64,000 nucleotides of DNA from Streptomyces sp. S465 (lineage in GTDB: Bacteria > Actinomycetota > Actinomycetes > Streptomycetales > Streptomycetaceae), in NCBI RefSeq assembly GCF_026898115.1, contig NZ_CP114036.1:8364001-8428000 (forward strand), written 5' to 3'. This document shows, in pieces, positions 1 to 7,781 of the stretch. The position numbers and the translations under genes are program-made. Below the pieces are notes generated by a model. That model was not told the DNA's origin and ran no database searches. It saw nothing but the letters and a program-made list of their open reading frames with translations. Every line of letters begins with the position of its first letter. The stretch's first letter is position 1.

Positions 1-262
1 TGGAGTCGCCGATCTCGTCCAGCAGCCGCTCGCGCACCCGCTCCACCTGCTGGGCGTGTCTGCGCGCGATCGCCCGCACCAGGTCGGCCTTGGTGCCGAA
101 GTGGTAGCCGACCGCCGCGTTGTTGCCCTGGCCGGCGGCCCCGCTGACCTGGCGGTTGGAGACCGCGTACACCCCGCGCTCGGCGAACAGCCGCTCCGCC
201 GTGGCCAGGATCGCCTCACGTGTGGCGTCGGCCCGTTCGTCCCGTACGGTCCTGCCCGCCAT
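1..262 (-). CDS. TetR-family transcriptional regulator (N-terminal part, cut by window edge)
   Basis: The visible 87 residues begin MAGRTVRDERADATREAILA and hold a TetR helix-turn-helix: ATAERLFAERGVYAVSNRQV followed by AAVGYHFGTKADLVRAI. The recognition-helix end YHFGTKADL is diagnostic of the family. The ATG at 262 lies 2 bp after the P450 stop codon, so the two genes are almost certainly co-transcribed and perhaps translationally coupled. The ligand-binding domain lies outside the window. It is the natural candidate to bind the palindrome upstream of the P450 at 1545-1566 and so control both the P450 operon and the divergent exporter (inference). Confidence 0.9.
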   Translation of the reverse strand, partial: MAGRTVRDERADATREAILATAERLFAERGVYAVSNRQVSGAAGQGNNAAVGYHFGTKADLVRAIARRHAQQVERVRERLLDEIGDS

Positions 263-264
263 GG

Positions 265-1536
265 TCACCACCTCACCGGAAGCTCGCGCAACCCGCCCAC
301 GGCCAGGCCCTCCAGGCGGCGCAACTCACCGGCCGGGACGGCGAGTTCGAGGGTGGGCAGCCGACGCAGCAGCACGTCCAGCACGGCCTGCAACTCGGTG
401 CGGGCGAGTGCCTGGCCCAGACAGGAGTGGGCCCCGGCGCCGAACGCCAGATGGGGGTTGGGGCTGCGGTCGAGCGTCAGCTCGTCGGCGTCGTCGAAGG
501 CGGTCTCGTCCCGGTTGGCCGCCGCCATGCTGCACACCACGGTGGTGCCGCGCGGCAGTACGGTGTCGGCCACCTCGGTGTCCTCGCCGATGTACCGGGG
601 CATCCCGAACCCCGGGTTGGCGTCGAACCGCAGCGCCTCCTCCACCGCGGTGCGCACCAGCGAGCGGTCGGCGAGGAGCCGCTCCCAGTGGCGCCGGTCG
701 GCCAGCAGCATGGCCAGCATCTTCCCGATCATGTTGGCCGTGGTCTCGTGGCCGGCGACCAGCAGGGCCTGGCCGGTGGCCACCAGCTCCGGGTCGGACA
801 TCCGGTGGCCGCCGGGGTCGGTGGCCGTGATGAGCTCACTGAGCAGATCGTCGCCCGGCGCGGTCCGCTTGGCGGCGACATGGGCGGCCATGTAGTCGAC
901 GAACTCCGCCTGGGCGGCGTCGACTTCGGCCTGCTGGTACCGGGTGAGGTTGAGCAGGGTGTCGGACCAGTGGGCGAACCGGTCGCGGTCGGTGTCGGGG
1001 ACGCCCAGCAGATCGCAGATCACCCACACCGGCAGGGGGAAGGCCAGGTGGGCCTTGAGGTCGGCGGGGTGGCCGTGGTCCAGCATGCCGTCGACGAGCC
1101 GCTCGGCCATCGCCTCGATCCCCGGCCGCAGCGCGTTCATGCGCTTGGCCGTGAACCATCTGGCCACCATCCGGCGCCATCGCTGATGGCCCTCGCCGCC
1201 CTGCGGGAGCGACCGCGCCATCGAGCTGTTGAACACCCCGCCCGAGTCGCTGTCGGTGAGCCGGGCCGCGTCGTCGGCGTTCAGCAGCCGGGTGAACCTC
1301 GGATCGGACAGCACCTGCCGGACGTCCTGGTAGCGGGTCAGCAGCGTGGCCTCGTCCCCGCTGGGCAGGGCCACCTTCGCCACCGGACACCGCTGCCGCA
1401 GCCGGGCCCACTCGGCGGGCGGCCCCAGGGCCGTATCGCTGGGAATCGGATAGCTCAGCGGCTGCTGGCCGTCTCCTCGAGCCACGACGCTCTCCCTCGG
1501 TCCTGGGTGGTCATCGACAAGATCAGGCAACCCCAT
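265..1536 (-). CDS. Cytochrome P450
   Basis: This 423-aa soluble bacterial-type P450 has all the family landmarks: the I-helix oxygen-activation motif AGHETT at residues 261-266, the K-helix E300-A-L-R303 (ExxR), and the heme loop FGAGAHSCLG at 365-374 with Cys372 as thiolate ligand. It would need ferredoxin and a reductase encoded elsewhere. The ATG at 1536 is only 9 bp from the palindrome at 1545-1566, so a bound repressor would block transcription or initiation. It is followed at 2 bp by a TetR gene and is divergent from a drug exporter. That layout is typical of an inducible oxidation/efflux module for a small hydrophobic compound. The substrate is unknown. Confidence 0.95.
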   Translation of the reverse strand: MGLPDLVDDHPGPRESVVARGDGQQPLSYPIPSDTALGPPAEWARLRQRCPVAKVALPSGDEATLLTRYQDVRQVLSDPRFTRLLNADDAARLTDSDSGGVFNSSMARSLPQGGEGHQRWRRMVARWFTAKRMNALRPGIEAMAERLVDGMLDHGHPADLKAHLAFPLPVWVICDLLGVPDTDRDRFAHWSDTLLNLTRYQQAEVDAAQAEFVDYMAAHVAAKRTAPGDDLLSELITATDPGGHRMSDPELVATGQALLVAGHETTANMIGKMLAMLLADRRHWERLLADRSLVRTAVEEALRFDANPGFGMPRYIGEDTEVADTVLPRGTTVVCSMAAANRDETAFDDADELTLDRSPNPHLAFGAGAHSCLGQALARTELQAVLDVLLRRLPTLELAVPAGELRRLEGLAVGGLRELPVRW

Positions 1537-1544
1537 GGGCTACC

Positions 1545-1566
1545 TTAAGTCAAGCGACTGTTTTAA
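1545..1566. promoter_or_regulatory. Candidate TetR operator between P450 and MFS exporter
   Basis: The 64-bp divergent intergenic region contains a spaced palindrome whose matching dinucleotide blocks are TTAA, CA, CG, TG and TTAA, each separated by two non-matching bases (14 of 22 positions symmetric). It lies 9 bp before the P450 start and 33 bp before the exporter start. It is likely the site for the adjacent TetR protein. That is inferred from symmetry and position only. Confidence 0.5.
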
Positions 1567-1599
1567 ATTCCCTCCATCGTTCACGCGAAAGGCTCTGCC

Positions 1600-3087
1600 G
1601 TGCCCGAAAATCCCACCCCGCCCGCCGACGCCGGGGCGCCCGGCGGCACCGCCCCGCGCCCGCCGCGCACCAACCTCGTCGTCGGGGTGCTGGCCCTCGC
1701 GGGCATCGTGGTGTCGCTGATGCAGACCCTGGTGATCCCGCTGATCCCGGAACTTCCCGAGCTGCTGGACGCCTCGCCGTCGGACACCACCTGGGCCGTG
1801 ACCGCCACCCTGCTCGCGGGCGCCGTGGTGACCCCGGTGACGGGACGGCTCGGCGACATGTACGGCAAGCGGCGCATGCTGCTGATCAGCCTGGTCATGC
1901 TGGTGGCCGGATCGGCCGTCGGCGGCCTCAGCGACTCCCTGGCCCCCATGGTCGCCGGGCGCACCCTCCAGGGCCTGGCGGCCGGTGTGGTGCCGCTGGG
2001 CATCAGCATCATGCGCGACGAACTGCCGGCCGAACGGCTCGGCGCGGCCACCGCGCTGATGAGCGCCTCACTGGGCGTGGGCGGCGCCCTGGGCCTGCCC
2101 GCCGCCGCGTTCCTGGCCGAACGCGCCGACTGGCATGTGCTGTTCTGGACCGCGGCGGGACTCGGCGCGGTGGCGACCGCGCTCGTGGTGATGTGTGTGC
2201 CGGAATCCGCCGTACGCACCGGCGGACGGTTCGACGTGGTGGGCGCGGTGGGACTGTCGACCGCTCTGGTGTGCCTGCTGCTGGCGATCTCCAAGGGCGC
2301 CGACTGGGGCTGGACCAGCGGACTGACCGGCGGGCTGTTCGCCGTGTCCGCCCTCGCCCTGGTGGTGTGGGGCCGGTGGGAGCTGCGCACCGAGCGGCCA
2401 CTGGTGGATCTGCGCACCACCGCGCGGCGTCAGGTCCTGCTCACCAACGCCGCCTCCGCCGTGTTCGGCTTCTCGATGTTCGCGATGTCGCTGCTGCTTC
2501 CGCAGCTGCTCCAGCTGCCGAAGGCCACCGGCTACGGCCTCGGGCGGTCGATGATGACCGTCGGCCTGGTCATGGCACCGTCGGGCCTGGTGATGATGGC
2601 CATGGCACCGCTGTCCGCCCGTATCTCCAAGACGGCCGGCCCCAAGGTGACCCTGATGCTCGGCGCCACCGTGGTCACCGTCGGCTACGGTCTCAACATC
2701 GTGCTGATGTCCGCCGTCTGGCAACTGGTGCTCGTCTCCAGCGTCATCGGTGCCGGTATCGGACTGGCCTACGGCGCCATGCCCGCACTCGTCATGGCGG
2801 CCGTGCCGGTGTCGGAGACCGCCGCCGCCAACAGCCTCAACACCCTGATGCGGTCCATTGGCACCTCCATCTCCAGCGCGGTGGCGGGTGTCGCGCTGGC
2901 CCAGCTGACCATCACCTACGGCTCGGTCACCCTCCCGTCCCAGGACGGTTTCCGCGTGGTCATGGCCATCGGCGCGGGCGCCGCGCTGATCGCCCTCGTA
3001 CTGGCCGCCTTCCTGCCCGGCCGGTCCGCCCCCGCCGCCCCCGAGCAGGCCCAGGGGCGCGCGGAGCGCCGGTCGGCCGCCGTCTGA
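1600..3087 (+). CDS. MFS drug:H+ antiporter, DHA2 family (14 TM segments)
   Basis: This 495-aa membrane protein has the length and hydrophobic pattern of the EmrB/QacA (DHA2) branch. After a Pro/Ala/Arg-rich cytoplasmic N-terminus, the first TM runs from about residue 26. The loop 2-3 motif appears as GRLGDMYGKRRMLL, and a motif C-like segment (GVGGALGLPAAAFLA) lies in TM5. A GTG at 1600 follows the purine-rich GAAAGG at 1587-1592. It faces the P450/TetR operon across one candidate operator, so it probably exports the P450 substrate or product, or a toxic inducer. A strong hairpin at 3169-3200 follows it. Confidence 0.9.
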   Translation: MPENPTPPADAGAPGGTAPRPPRTNLVVGVLALAGIVVSLMQTLVIPLIPELPELLDASPSDTTWAVTATLLAGAVVTPVTGRLGDMYGKRRMLLISLVMLVAGSAVGGLSDSLAPMVAGRTLQGLAAGVVPLGISIMRDELPAERLGAATALMSASLGVGGALGLPAAAFLAERADWHVLFWTAAGLGAVATALVVMCVPESAVRTGGRFDVVGAVGLSTALVCLLLAISKGADWGWTSGLTGGLFAVSALALVVWGRWELRTERPLVDLRTTARRQVLLTNAASAVFGFSMFAMSLLLPQLLQLPKATGYGLGRSMMTVGLVMAPSGLVMMAMAPLSARISKTAGPKVTLMLGATVVTVGYGLNIVLMSAVWQLVLVSSVIGAGIGLAYGAMPALVMAAVPVSETAAANSLNTLMRSIGTSISSAVAGVALAQLTITYGSVTLPSQDGFRVVMAIGAGAALIALVLAAFLPGRSAPAAPEQAQGRAERRSAAV

Positions 3088-3168
3088 CGCGCCGGCGTCA
3101 TGGACCAGCGGGGCGACCCGGACGCGGCCGGCGATGCGCCCGGCGCACCGGACCGCACATGACGCCGC

Positions 3169-3200
3169 GCGGCCGGTGACCGGAAGCGGTCACCGGCCGC
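3169..3200 (+). terminator. Stem-loop terminator after the DHA2 exporter
   Basis: A perfect 13-bp inverted repeat (arms 3169-3181 and 3188-3200) encloses a 6-nt loop, about 80 bp after the exporter stop. There is no T-tract, as is usual for high-G+C actinobacterial terminators. Confidence 0.7.
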
Positions 3201-3266
3201 GGACGACGAAATGACCCAGCAACACAACAGCCCCCGTCGACATCATCCGGCGAAGGTTTTTGGGTT

Positions 3267-3403
3267 TCAGGACGCCAGGCCGGACCGTTTCGCCATGGCC
3301 AACAGCTCCGGTCGGCTGCGTGCCGGGCCAGGCTCGATTGTCTCATTCCGCGGACTTTCCGAAGTACCGCGATGTTCTCACCCGATGACGGTGCGCTGCG
3401 CAT
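3267..3403 (-). pseudogene. Possible relic of an XRE-type helix-turn-helix regulator
   Basis: From an ATG at 3403 the minus strand reads SGENIAVLRKVRGMRQSSLA, which looks like helices 1-3 of the XRE regulators common in Streptomyces (GErIaxLRkxRGmxQxxLA). The similarity stops after about 33 residues. In one frame the reading then runs into unrelated sequence; in another it closes with ELLAMAKRSGLAS and a stop at 3267. The remaining DNA has poor codon bias. I read it as an eroded or internally deleted regulator; confidence is low because the match is short. Confidence 0.3.
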
Positions 3404-3509
3404 GCTCCAACTGTCGCACGCGAATTCGCCGACGTCCCTATGTCCAGGTGCTCCTGACCCCCCGTTGTGCGTGTTGTGTGTCAACTGATCGTGAGTGGCC
3501 CGTAGTTAT

Positions 3510-3653
3510 TTACTCGCACACGGGAAACAAGCCACCGGGAGCCACGGATGACAACCGGCGAGCCCAAGACCACTGGCCCGCCACGACCTCGGTCTGGCTG
3601 GTCTCCTCGCGGTCGTAGATGAATGCGAGGGGCACGGAGGAGTGCGCGATCAT
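3510..3653 (-). pseudogene. Truncated N-terminus resembling a recombinase-family protein
   Basis: From an ATG at 3653 the minus strand reads MIAHSSVPLAFIYDREETS and then EVVAGQW. From memory, this resembles the start of the small serine-recombinase-like proteins frequent in Streptomyces (AFIYDR followed by a W-E-V-A-G-x-W segment). It lacks the catalytic domain and ends after 47 residues. With the XRE-like relic at 3267-3403 it suggests decayed accessory DNA between the exporter and the sugar genes. The identification rests on recollection of the family, not on a search. Confidence 0.3.
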
Positions 3654-3753
3654 GCCGATGCCTCCGGACCCCGGCCCCGCGGAGTGATGAACCTCGGTGG
3701 TTCGCCTCTGAGCGAGCACGCAACGGCAGTAGCGTCACCGAGGGAGGTTCACC

Positions 3754-3891
3754 ATGCAAAAGGACTGGACTGACCCTCGGTATCGGCGCCGGGCGGGGCT
3801 TTTCCGTGCCCTCTGCGGAGCACCCTGGCGGCGGTCCCTCATATGGCGTGACACCTGCCGAAACGGCTTTCAGCGTGGGCCGGTAATTTAG
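3754..3891 (+). CDS. Possible small Arg-rich ORF (45 aa) with a strong ribosome site
   Basis: An ATG at 3754 preceded at optimal distance by GAGGGAGG (3740-3746) opens a 45-codon frame beginning MQKDWTDPRYRRRAGLF and ending at a TAG at 3889. It has 12 Arg and no recognisable domain. The upstream arms CCTCGGTG (3692-3699) and CACCGAGG (3736-3743) are complementary, so the ribosome site could be sequestered in a leader hairpin. It may be a leader peptide for the oxidoreductase 37 bp downstream or simply a remnant. I do not recognise it. Confidence 0.3.
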   Translation: MQKDWTDPRYRRRAGLFRALCGAPWRRSLIWRDTCRNGFQRGPVI

Positions 3892-3894
3892 GGG

Positions 3895-3920
3895 ACGGTC
3901 CAAAGAAACGGTCCAAAGAA
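3895..3920 (+). repeat. Tandem 13-bp direct repeat abutting the start of the oxidoreductase gene
   Basis: ACGGTCCAAAGAA occurs twice back to back (3895-3907, 3908-3920). The second copy runs into AGAAGGG, the likely ribosome site of the gene starting at 3929. A change in copy number would alter spacing to any upstream element; a binding site for a direct-repeat regulator is also possible. Confidence 0.6.
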
Positions 3921-3928
3921 GGGCAGTC

Positions 3929-5083
3929 ATGGTGAGTACGCTCGGGGTCGCCGTCGTGGGGTTCGGCTGGATGGGACGGGTGCACACCCAGGCGTACGTC
4001 CGTCTGCCGCACCACTTCCCGCAGCTGTCCGTGCGGCCCGAACTGGTCGCCGTCGCCGACGAGGTGCCCGGCCGGGCGGACGAGGCCGCGGGGCGGTACG
4101 GCTTCGCCACCGCCGTCCGGGACTGGCAGGAGGTCGCCGCCGACCCCCGCGTCCAGGCGGTGAGCATCGCCGCGCCGAACTTCCTGCACCGGGAGATCGG
4201 CACCGCCATGGCCCGCGCGGGCAAGCACATCTGGATCGAGAAGCCGGTCGGACTCACCGCCGATGACGCCCGCGCGGTCGCCACCGCCGTGGCCGAGGCC
4301 GGCGTCCAGGGCGCGGTCGGCTTCAACTACCGCAACGCGCCCGCCGTCCAGACCGCCCGCGCCATGATCGCCGACGGGGAGATCGGCACCGTCACCCATG
4401 CCCGCGTCCGCCTCTTCAGCGACTACGCCGCCCACCCCGAAGCCGCGCTGACCTGGCGGTACGAACGGGCCCGGGGCGGCAGCGGAGTGCTGGGCGACCT
4501 CGCCTCCCACGGTGTGGACCTGGCCCGTTTCCTGCTCGGCGAGATCGCCGCCCTGACCGCCGACACCGCCGTCTTCGTGCCCGAGCGGGCCCGCCCCACC
4601 GGCGCCACCGCGGGCCACACCCGGTCCGCCGGCGGCGAGCTGGGTCCGGTGGAGAACGAGGACTACGTCTCCTGTCTGCTGCGCTTCGCCTCCGGCGCCC
4701 GCGGCGTGCTGGAGGCGTGCCGGGTCTCGGTCGGCGAGCAGAACACCTACGGCTTCGAGATCCACGGCACCAAGGGCGCGCTCCACTGGGACTTCCGGCG
4801 CATGGGCGAACTCGGCGTCAGCCGCGGCACCGCCTACCAGGACCAGCCCGTCTCCACCGTGTACGTCGGCCCCGGGCACGGCGAATACGCCGCCTTCCAG
4901 CCGGGCTCGGCCAACAGCATGGGCTATGACGACCTGAAGGTGATCGAGGCGTACCACTTCCTGCGCTCCATCGCCGAGGGCACCGCGTACGGCGCCACCC
5001 TGGACGACGCCGTGCACAGCGCCACCGTGCTGGACGCCATGACCCGCTCCGCCGAGCGGGGCACCTGGGTGAGCCCCGGCTGA
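3929..5083 (+). CDS. Gfo/Idh/MocA-family NAD(P)-dependent sugar oxidoreductase
   Basis: This 384-aa cytoplasmic dehydrogenase has an N-terminal Rossmann fold: VAVVGFGWMGRVHTQAY gives the GxGxxG-type dinucleotide site at residues 6-12. The family's EKP motif (WIEKPVGLTADDA, about residues 109-121) and a C-terminal substrate domain carrying GGSGVLGDLASHGVDLARFL, with the conserved Asp/His of this family, follow. Members oxidise or reduce sugars, inositols or sugar-acid derivatives. It converges, 21 bp apart, on an IlvD/Edd-type sugar-acid dehydratase. The two plus the SDR at 6963 look like parts of a non-phosphorylative sugar oxidation route. The exact substrate cannot be read from sequence. 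Confidence 0.92.
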   Translation: MVSTLGVAVVGFGWMGRVHTQAYVRLPHHFPQLSVRPELVAVADEVPGRADEAAGRYGFATAVRDWQEVAADPRVQAVSIAAPNFLHREIGTAMARAGKHIWIEKPVGLTADDARAVATAVAEAGVQGAVGFNYRNAPAVQTARAMIADGEIGTVTHARVRLFSDYAAHPEAALTWRYERARGGSGVLGDLASHGVDLARFLLGEIAALTADTAVFVPERARPTGATAGHTRSAGGELGPVENEDYVSCLLRFASGARGVLEACRVSVGEQNTYGFEIHGTKGALHWDFRRMGELGVSRGTAYQDQPVSTVYVGPGHGEYAAFQPGSANSMGYDDLKVIEAYHFLRSIAEGTAYGATLDDAVHSATVLDAMTRSAERGTWVSPG

Positions 5084-5104
5084 GCGATGGGGCGCGGGGC
5101 CGGG

Positions 5105-6838
5105 TCAGTGGGACTCGCGGGGCACCTCGTGTCCACTGGCGCCGACCAGGAAGTCCAGGTCCAGACCCTGGTCCGCCTGGAGCACATGCTCGGTGTAGAG
5201 CCTGCTCCAGCCCCGCGCGGCCACTGGCGGCGGGGGCTCCCAGGCGGCCCGGCGGCGCGCCAGCTCCTCCTCGTCGACCTCCAGTGTCAGCGCACGCGCG
5301 GGGACGTCGAGGGTGATCCAGTCGCCGTCGCGTACCAGCGCCAGCGGGCCGCCGACGGCGGACTCGGGGGACACGTGCAGCACCACGGTGCCGAAACCGG
5401 TGCCGGACATCCGGCCGTCGCAGATCCGCACCATGTCCTCGACGCCCCTGCGCAGCAACTTCGTCGGCAGCACCACATTGGAGACCTCGGGCATGCCCGG
5501 ATAGCCACGGGGGCCGCTGCCCCGGATCACCAGCACCGTGTCCTCGTCCACCGGGAGGTCCTCGTCGGCGTGGACGGCGAGGTAGTCCTCCGGTGTGTCG
5601 AACACCAGGGCCCGGCCGCGGTGCCGGAGCAGATGCCGCGACGCGGCGGACTGTTTGATCACCGCGCCGTTCGGGGCGAGGTTGCCGCGCAGCACCGCGG
5701 TGCCGGTGCCGGCCTCCTGGAACGGGTCGTCCAGCGTCCGGATCACCTCGCGGTTCCAGCACTCGGCGTCGGCCACGTTCTCCGCCACCGTGTGTCCGCT
5801 CACCGTGGCCGCCTCCGTGTGCAGCAGCGCGCCCAGCTCGCGCATCACCACCGGCAGCCCCCCGGCGTAGCAGAAGTCCTCCATCAGGAACCGTCCGGAG
5901 GGCTGGAGATCGACCAGCGTGGGCACCTCCCTGGCCAGCGTGTCGAAGTCGTCGAGCGTCAGCGGCACGCCCAGCCGTCCCGCGATGGCCAGCAGATGGA
6001 TCACCGCGTTGGTGGAGCCGCCGATGGCCGCGTTGACCCGGATCGCGTTCTCGAACGCCGCCCGGGTCATGATCTGCGACGGCCGCAGATCCTCCGCCAC
6101 CATCGCCACGATCCGCCGGCCGGCCCGCTGCGCCGTCTCGTACCGGCGGGCGTCCACCGCCGGCCAGCTCGCCGAGTAGGGCAGCTGCATGCCGAGCGCC
6201 TCGGCCAGCGACGCCATGGTGGACGCGGTGCCCATGGTCATGCAGTGCCCGTTGGACCTGGCCATGCAGCCCTCGGCGAAGAAGCACTCCTCCTCGGTCA
6301 TCCGCCCGGCCGCCAGCTCGGCCTCGAACCGCCACACCTGGGTGCCCGAGCCCACGTCCGCGCCCCGGTACTTGCCGTTCAGCATCGGGCCGCCGGTGAC
6401 CATGATGGCCGGCAGATCGACGCTGGAGGCGGCCATCAGCAGACCGGGAGTGGTCTTGTCGCAGCCGGACAGCAGCACCACACCGTCCAGCGGATTGGCC
6501 CGCATCAGCTCCTCGGCCTCCATGGCCAGCAGATTGCGGTACAGCATCGCGGTGGGCCGCATCAGCGTCTCGCCCAGCGCCATCGCGGGGAACTCCAGCG
6601 GAAAGCCACCGGCCTGCCAGACCCCGCGCTTCACCGACTCCGCGACCCGCCCCAGATGGCTGTTGCAGGGCGCCAGCTCCGACCACGTCGTGGCGATGCC
6701 GATCACCGGCCGGCCGTCGAACACCTCACCGGAATAGCCCTGGTTGCGCATCCAGGACCGGTAGACCATGCCGGAGCGGCCCTTCGCGCCGAACCAGGCC
6801 GCGCTGCGCCGCCCGCCGTGTGTTTCCGTGTCCGTCAC
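5105..6838 (-). CDS. IlvD/Edd-family dehydratase (sugar-acid / L-arabonate dehydratase type)
   Basis: This 577-aa Fe-S hydro-lyase belongs to the dihydroxyacid/aldonate dehydratase family. The cluster cysteines sit in APCNSH (C58), SGCDKTTPG (C126) and the EGCMARSNGHCMTMG segment (C191/C199). The substrate loop NAAIGGSTNAVIHL and the C-terminal ICDGRMSGTGFGT are also present. The opening ARSGMVYRSWMRNQGYS is characteristic of the sugar-acid branch (L-arabonate/xylonate) rather than of IlvD proper. These enzymes convert aldonates to 2-keto-3-deoxy sugar acids. The GTG at 6838 is chosen because a GGTGGGAG ribosome site precedes it. It is divergent from an SDR (124 bp apart) and convergent with a Gfo/Idh enzyme. 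Confidence 0.9.
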   Translation of the reverse strand: MTDTETHGGRRSAAWFGAKGRSGMVYRSWMRNQGYSGEVFDGRPVIGIATTWSELAPCNSHLGRVAESVKRGVWQAGGFPLEFPAMALGETLMRPTAMLYRNLLAMEAEELMRANPLDGVVLLSGCDKTTPGLLMAASSVDLPAIMVTGGPMLNGKYRGADVGSGTQVWRFEAELAAGRMTEEECFFAEGCMARSNGHCMTMGTASTMASLAEALGMQLPYSASWPAVDARRYETAQRAGRRIVAMVAEDLRPSQIMTRAAFENAIRVNAAIGGSTNAVIHLLAIAGRLGVPLTLDDFDTLAREVPTLVDLQPSGRFLMEDFCYAGGLPVVMRELGALLHTEAATVSGHTVAENVADAECWNREVIRTLDDPFQEAGTGTAVLRGNLAPNGAVIKQSAASRHLLRHRGRALVFDTPEDYLAVHADEDLPVDEDTVLVIRGSGPRGYPGMPEVSNVVLPTKLLRRGVEDMVRICDGRMSGTGFGTVVLHVSPESAVGGPLALVRDGDWITLDVPARALTLEVDEEELARRRAAWEPPPPVAARGWSRLYTEHVLQADQGLDLDFLVGASGHEVPRESH

Positions 6839-6962
6839 GTCCGCACTCCCACCTGTTTCCGGGGTCCCTGGCAGTACAGCAAAGACGAGCGCCGCGCGGA
6901 AGATCGTGGCACGGTGTGGGGAAGTATGGGCCGGTATCCGGCACACGGTGAGGAGTGTCCGT

Positions 6963-7703
6963 ATGAGTGGTGCGCTGTCCGGAGCCACTGCCCTGGTCAC
7001 GGGCGCCACCGCGGGGATCGGCCGCGCCGTGGCCCTGCGCCTGGCGGCGCTGGGGGCCGAGGTGGTCGTCCACGGCCGGGACGCGCGACGGGGCGCGGAG
7101 GTGGTCCGGGAGGTGTCGGCGGCGGGGGCCAGAGCCAGGTTCGTGGCGGCGGATCTGGCCGAGGCCGACGATGTGCGGCGGCTGGCCGCCGCGGCGGGCG
7201 ACGTGGACGTGCTGGTGAACAACGCCGGCGTCTACCGGTTCGCGGACACCGCCGGGACCACGCCCGAGATGTTCGACGTCCATATGGCCATCAACACCCG
7301 CGCACCGCTGCTGCTGGTCGGCCGGCTCGCACCGGGCATGGCCGCCCGGGGCCACGGGGCCATCGTCAACCTCAGCACCATCGCCGCCGACACCCCGGCC
7401 CGCGACGCCGGGGCGTACGGTGCCTCGAAGGCCGCGCTGGAGCTGCTGACCCGGGTGTGGGCCGATGAGTTCGGCGGCCGGGGCGTCCGGGTGAACGCCG
7501 TCCGTTCGGGCCCGGTCCGTACGCGGGGCACCTCCGAGATGGGGGAGGCGGCCCTCCAGGCGGTGGCCAGGACCACGGTCCTGGGCAGGCCGGCGGCGCC
7601 CGAGGAGATCGCCGAGGCCGTGGTGTTCCTCGTCTCCTCGCGGGCGAGCTACATCACCGGCGCGATCCTGGAGGCCCGCGGCGGCGAACTCGCCTATCGC
7701 TGA
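6963..7703 (+). CDS. SDR-family NAD(P)-dependent oxidoreductase
   Basis: This 246-aa classical short-chain dehydrogenase has the cofactor motif TGATAGIG at about residues 13-20, NNAG at about 86-89, a catalytic Ser in NLSTIAAD, and YGASK supplying Tyr and Lys. The ATG at 6963 has AGGAG at 6951-6955. Cytoplasmic and presumably tetrameric. It is divergent from the sugar-acid dehydratase across 124 bp, so a joint role (oxidising a sugar or deoxy-keto-acid intermediate) is plausible. SDR substrate cannot be predicted. Confidence 0.92.
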   Translation: MSGALSGATALVTGATAGIGRAVALRLAALGAEVVVHGRDARRGAEVVREVSAAGARARFVAADLAEADDVRRLAAAAGDVDVLVNNAGVYRFADTAGTTPEMFDVHMAINTRAPLLLVGRLAPGMAARGHGAIVNLSTIAADTPARDAGAYGASKAALELLTRVWADEFGGRGVRVNAVRSGPVRTRGTSEMGEAALQAVARTTVLGRPAAPEEIAEAVVFLVSSRASYITGAILEARGGELAYR

Positions 7704-7721
7704 CGCGCCCGGCCGCGCGCC

Positions 7722-7779
7722 GGTCAGCGTCCGGCACTCATGGGCGGTCCGGTCAGCGTCCGGCACTCATGGGCGGTCC
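7722..7779. repeat. Perfect 29-bp tandem duplication between convergent genes
   Basis: Two identical 29-bp copies (7722-7750 and 7751-7779), starting GGTCAGCGTCCGGCACTC, are followed by the first bases of a third. They sit between the SDR stop and the stop of the minus-strand membrane protein (7782). The third partial copy contains that stop codon, so the duplication arose from the gene's own 3' end. Confidence 0.85.
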
Positions 7780-7781
7780 GG

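Noticed and set aside
220..1548. 442-codon plus-strand frame opposite the first P450
   Set aside because: Shadow of the P450: no ribosome site, no domain, amino-acid composition typical of antisense G+C-rich frames.
4818..6686. 622-codon minus-strand frame overlapping the dehydratase gene
   Set aside because: Alternative frame of the IlvD/Edd gene; it lacks cluster cysteines and runs into the antisense of the neighbouring oxidoreductase.
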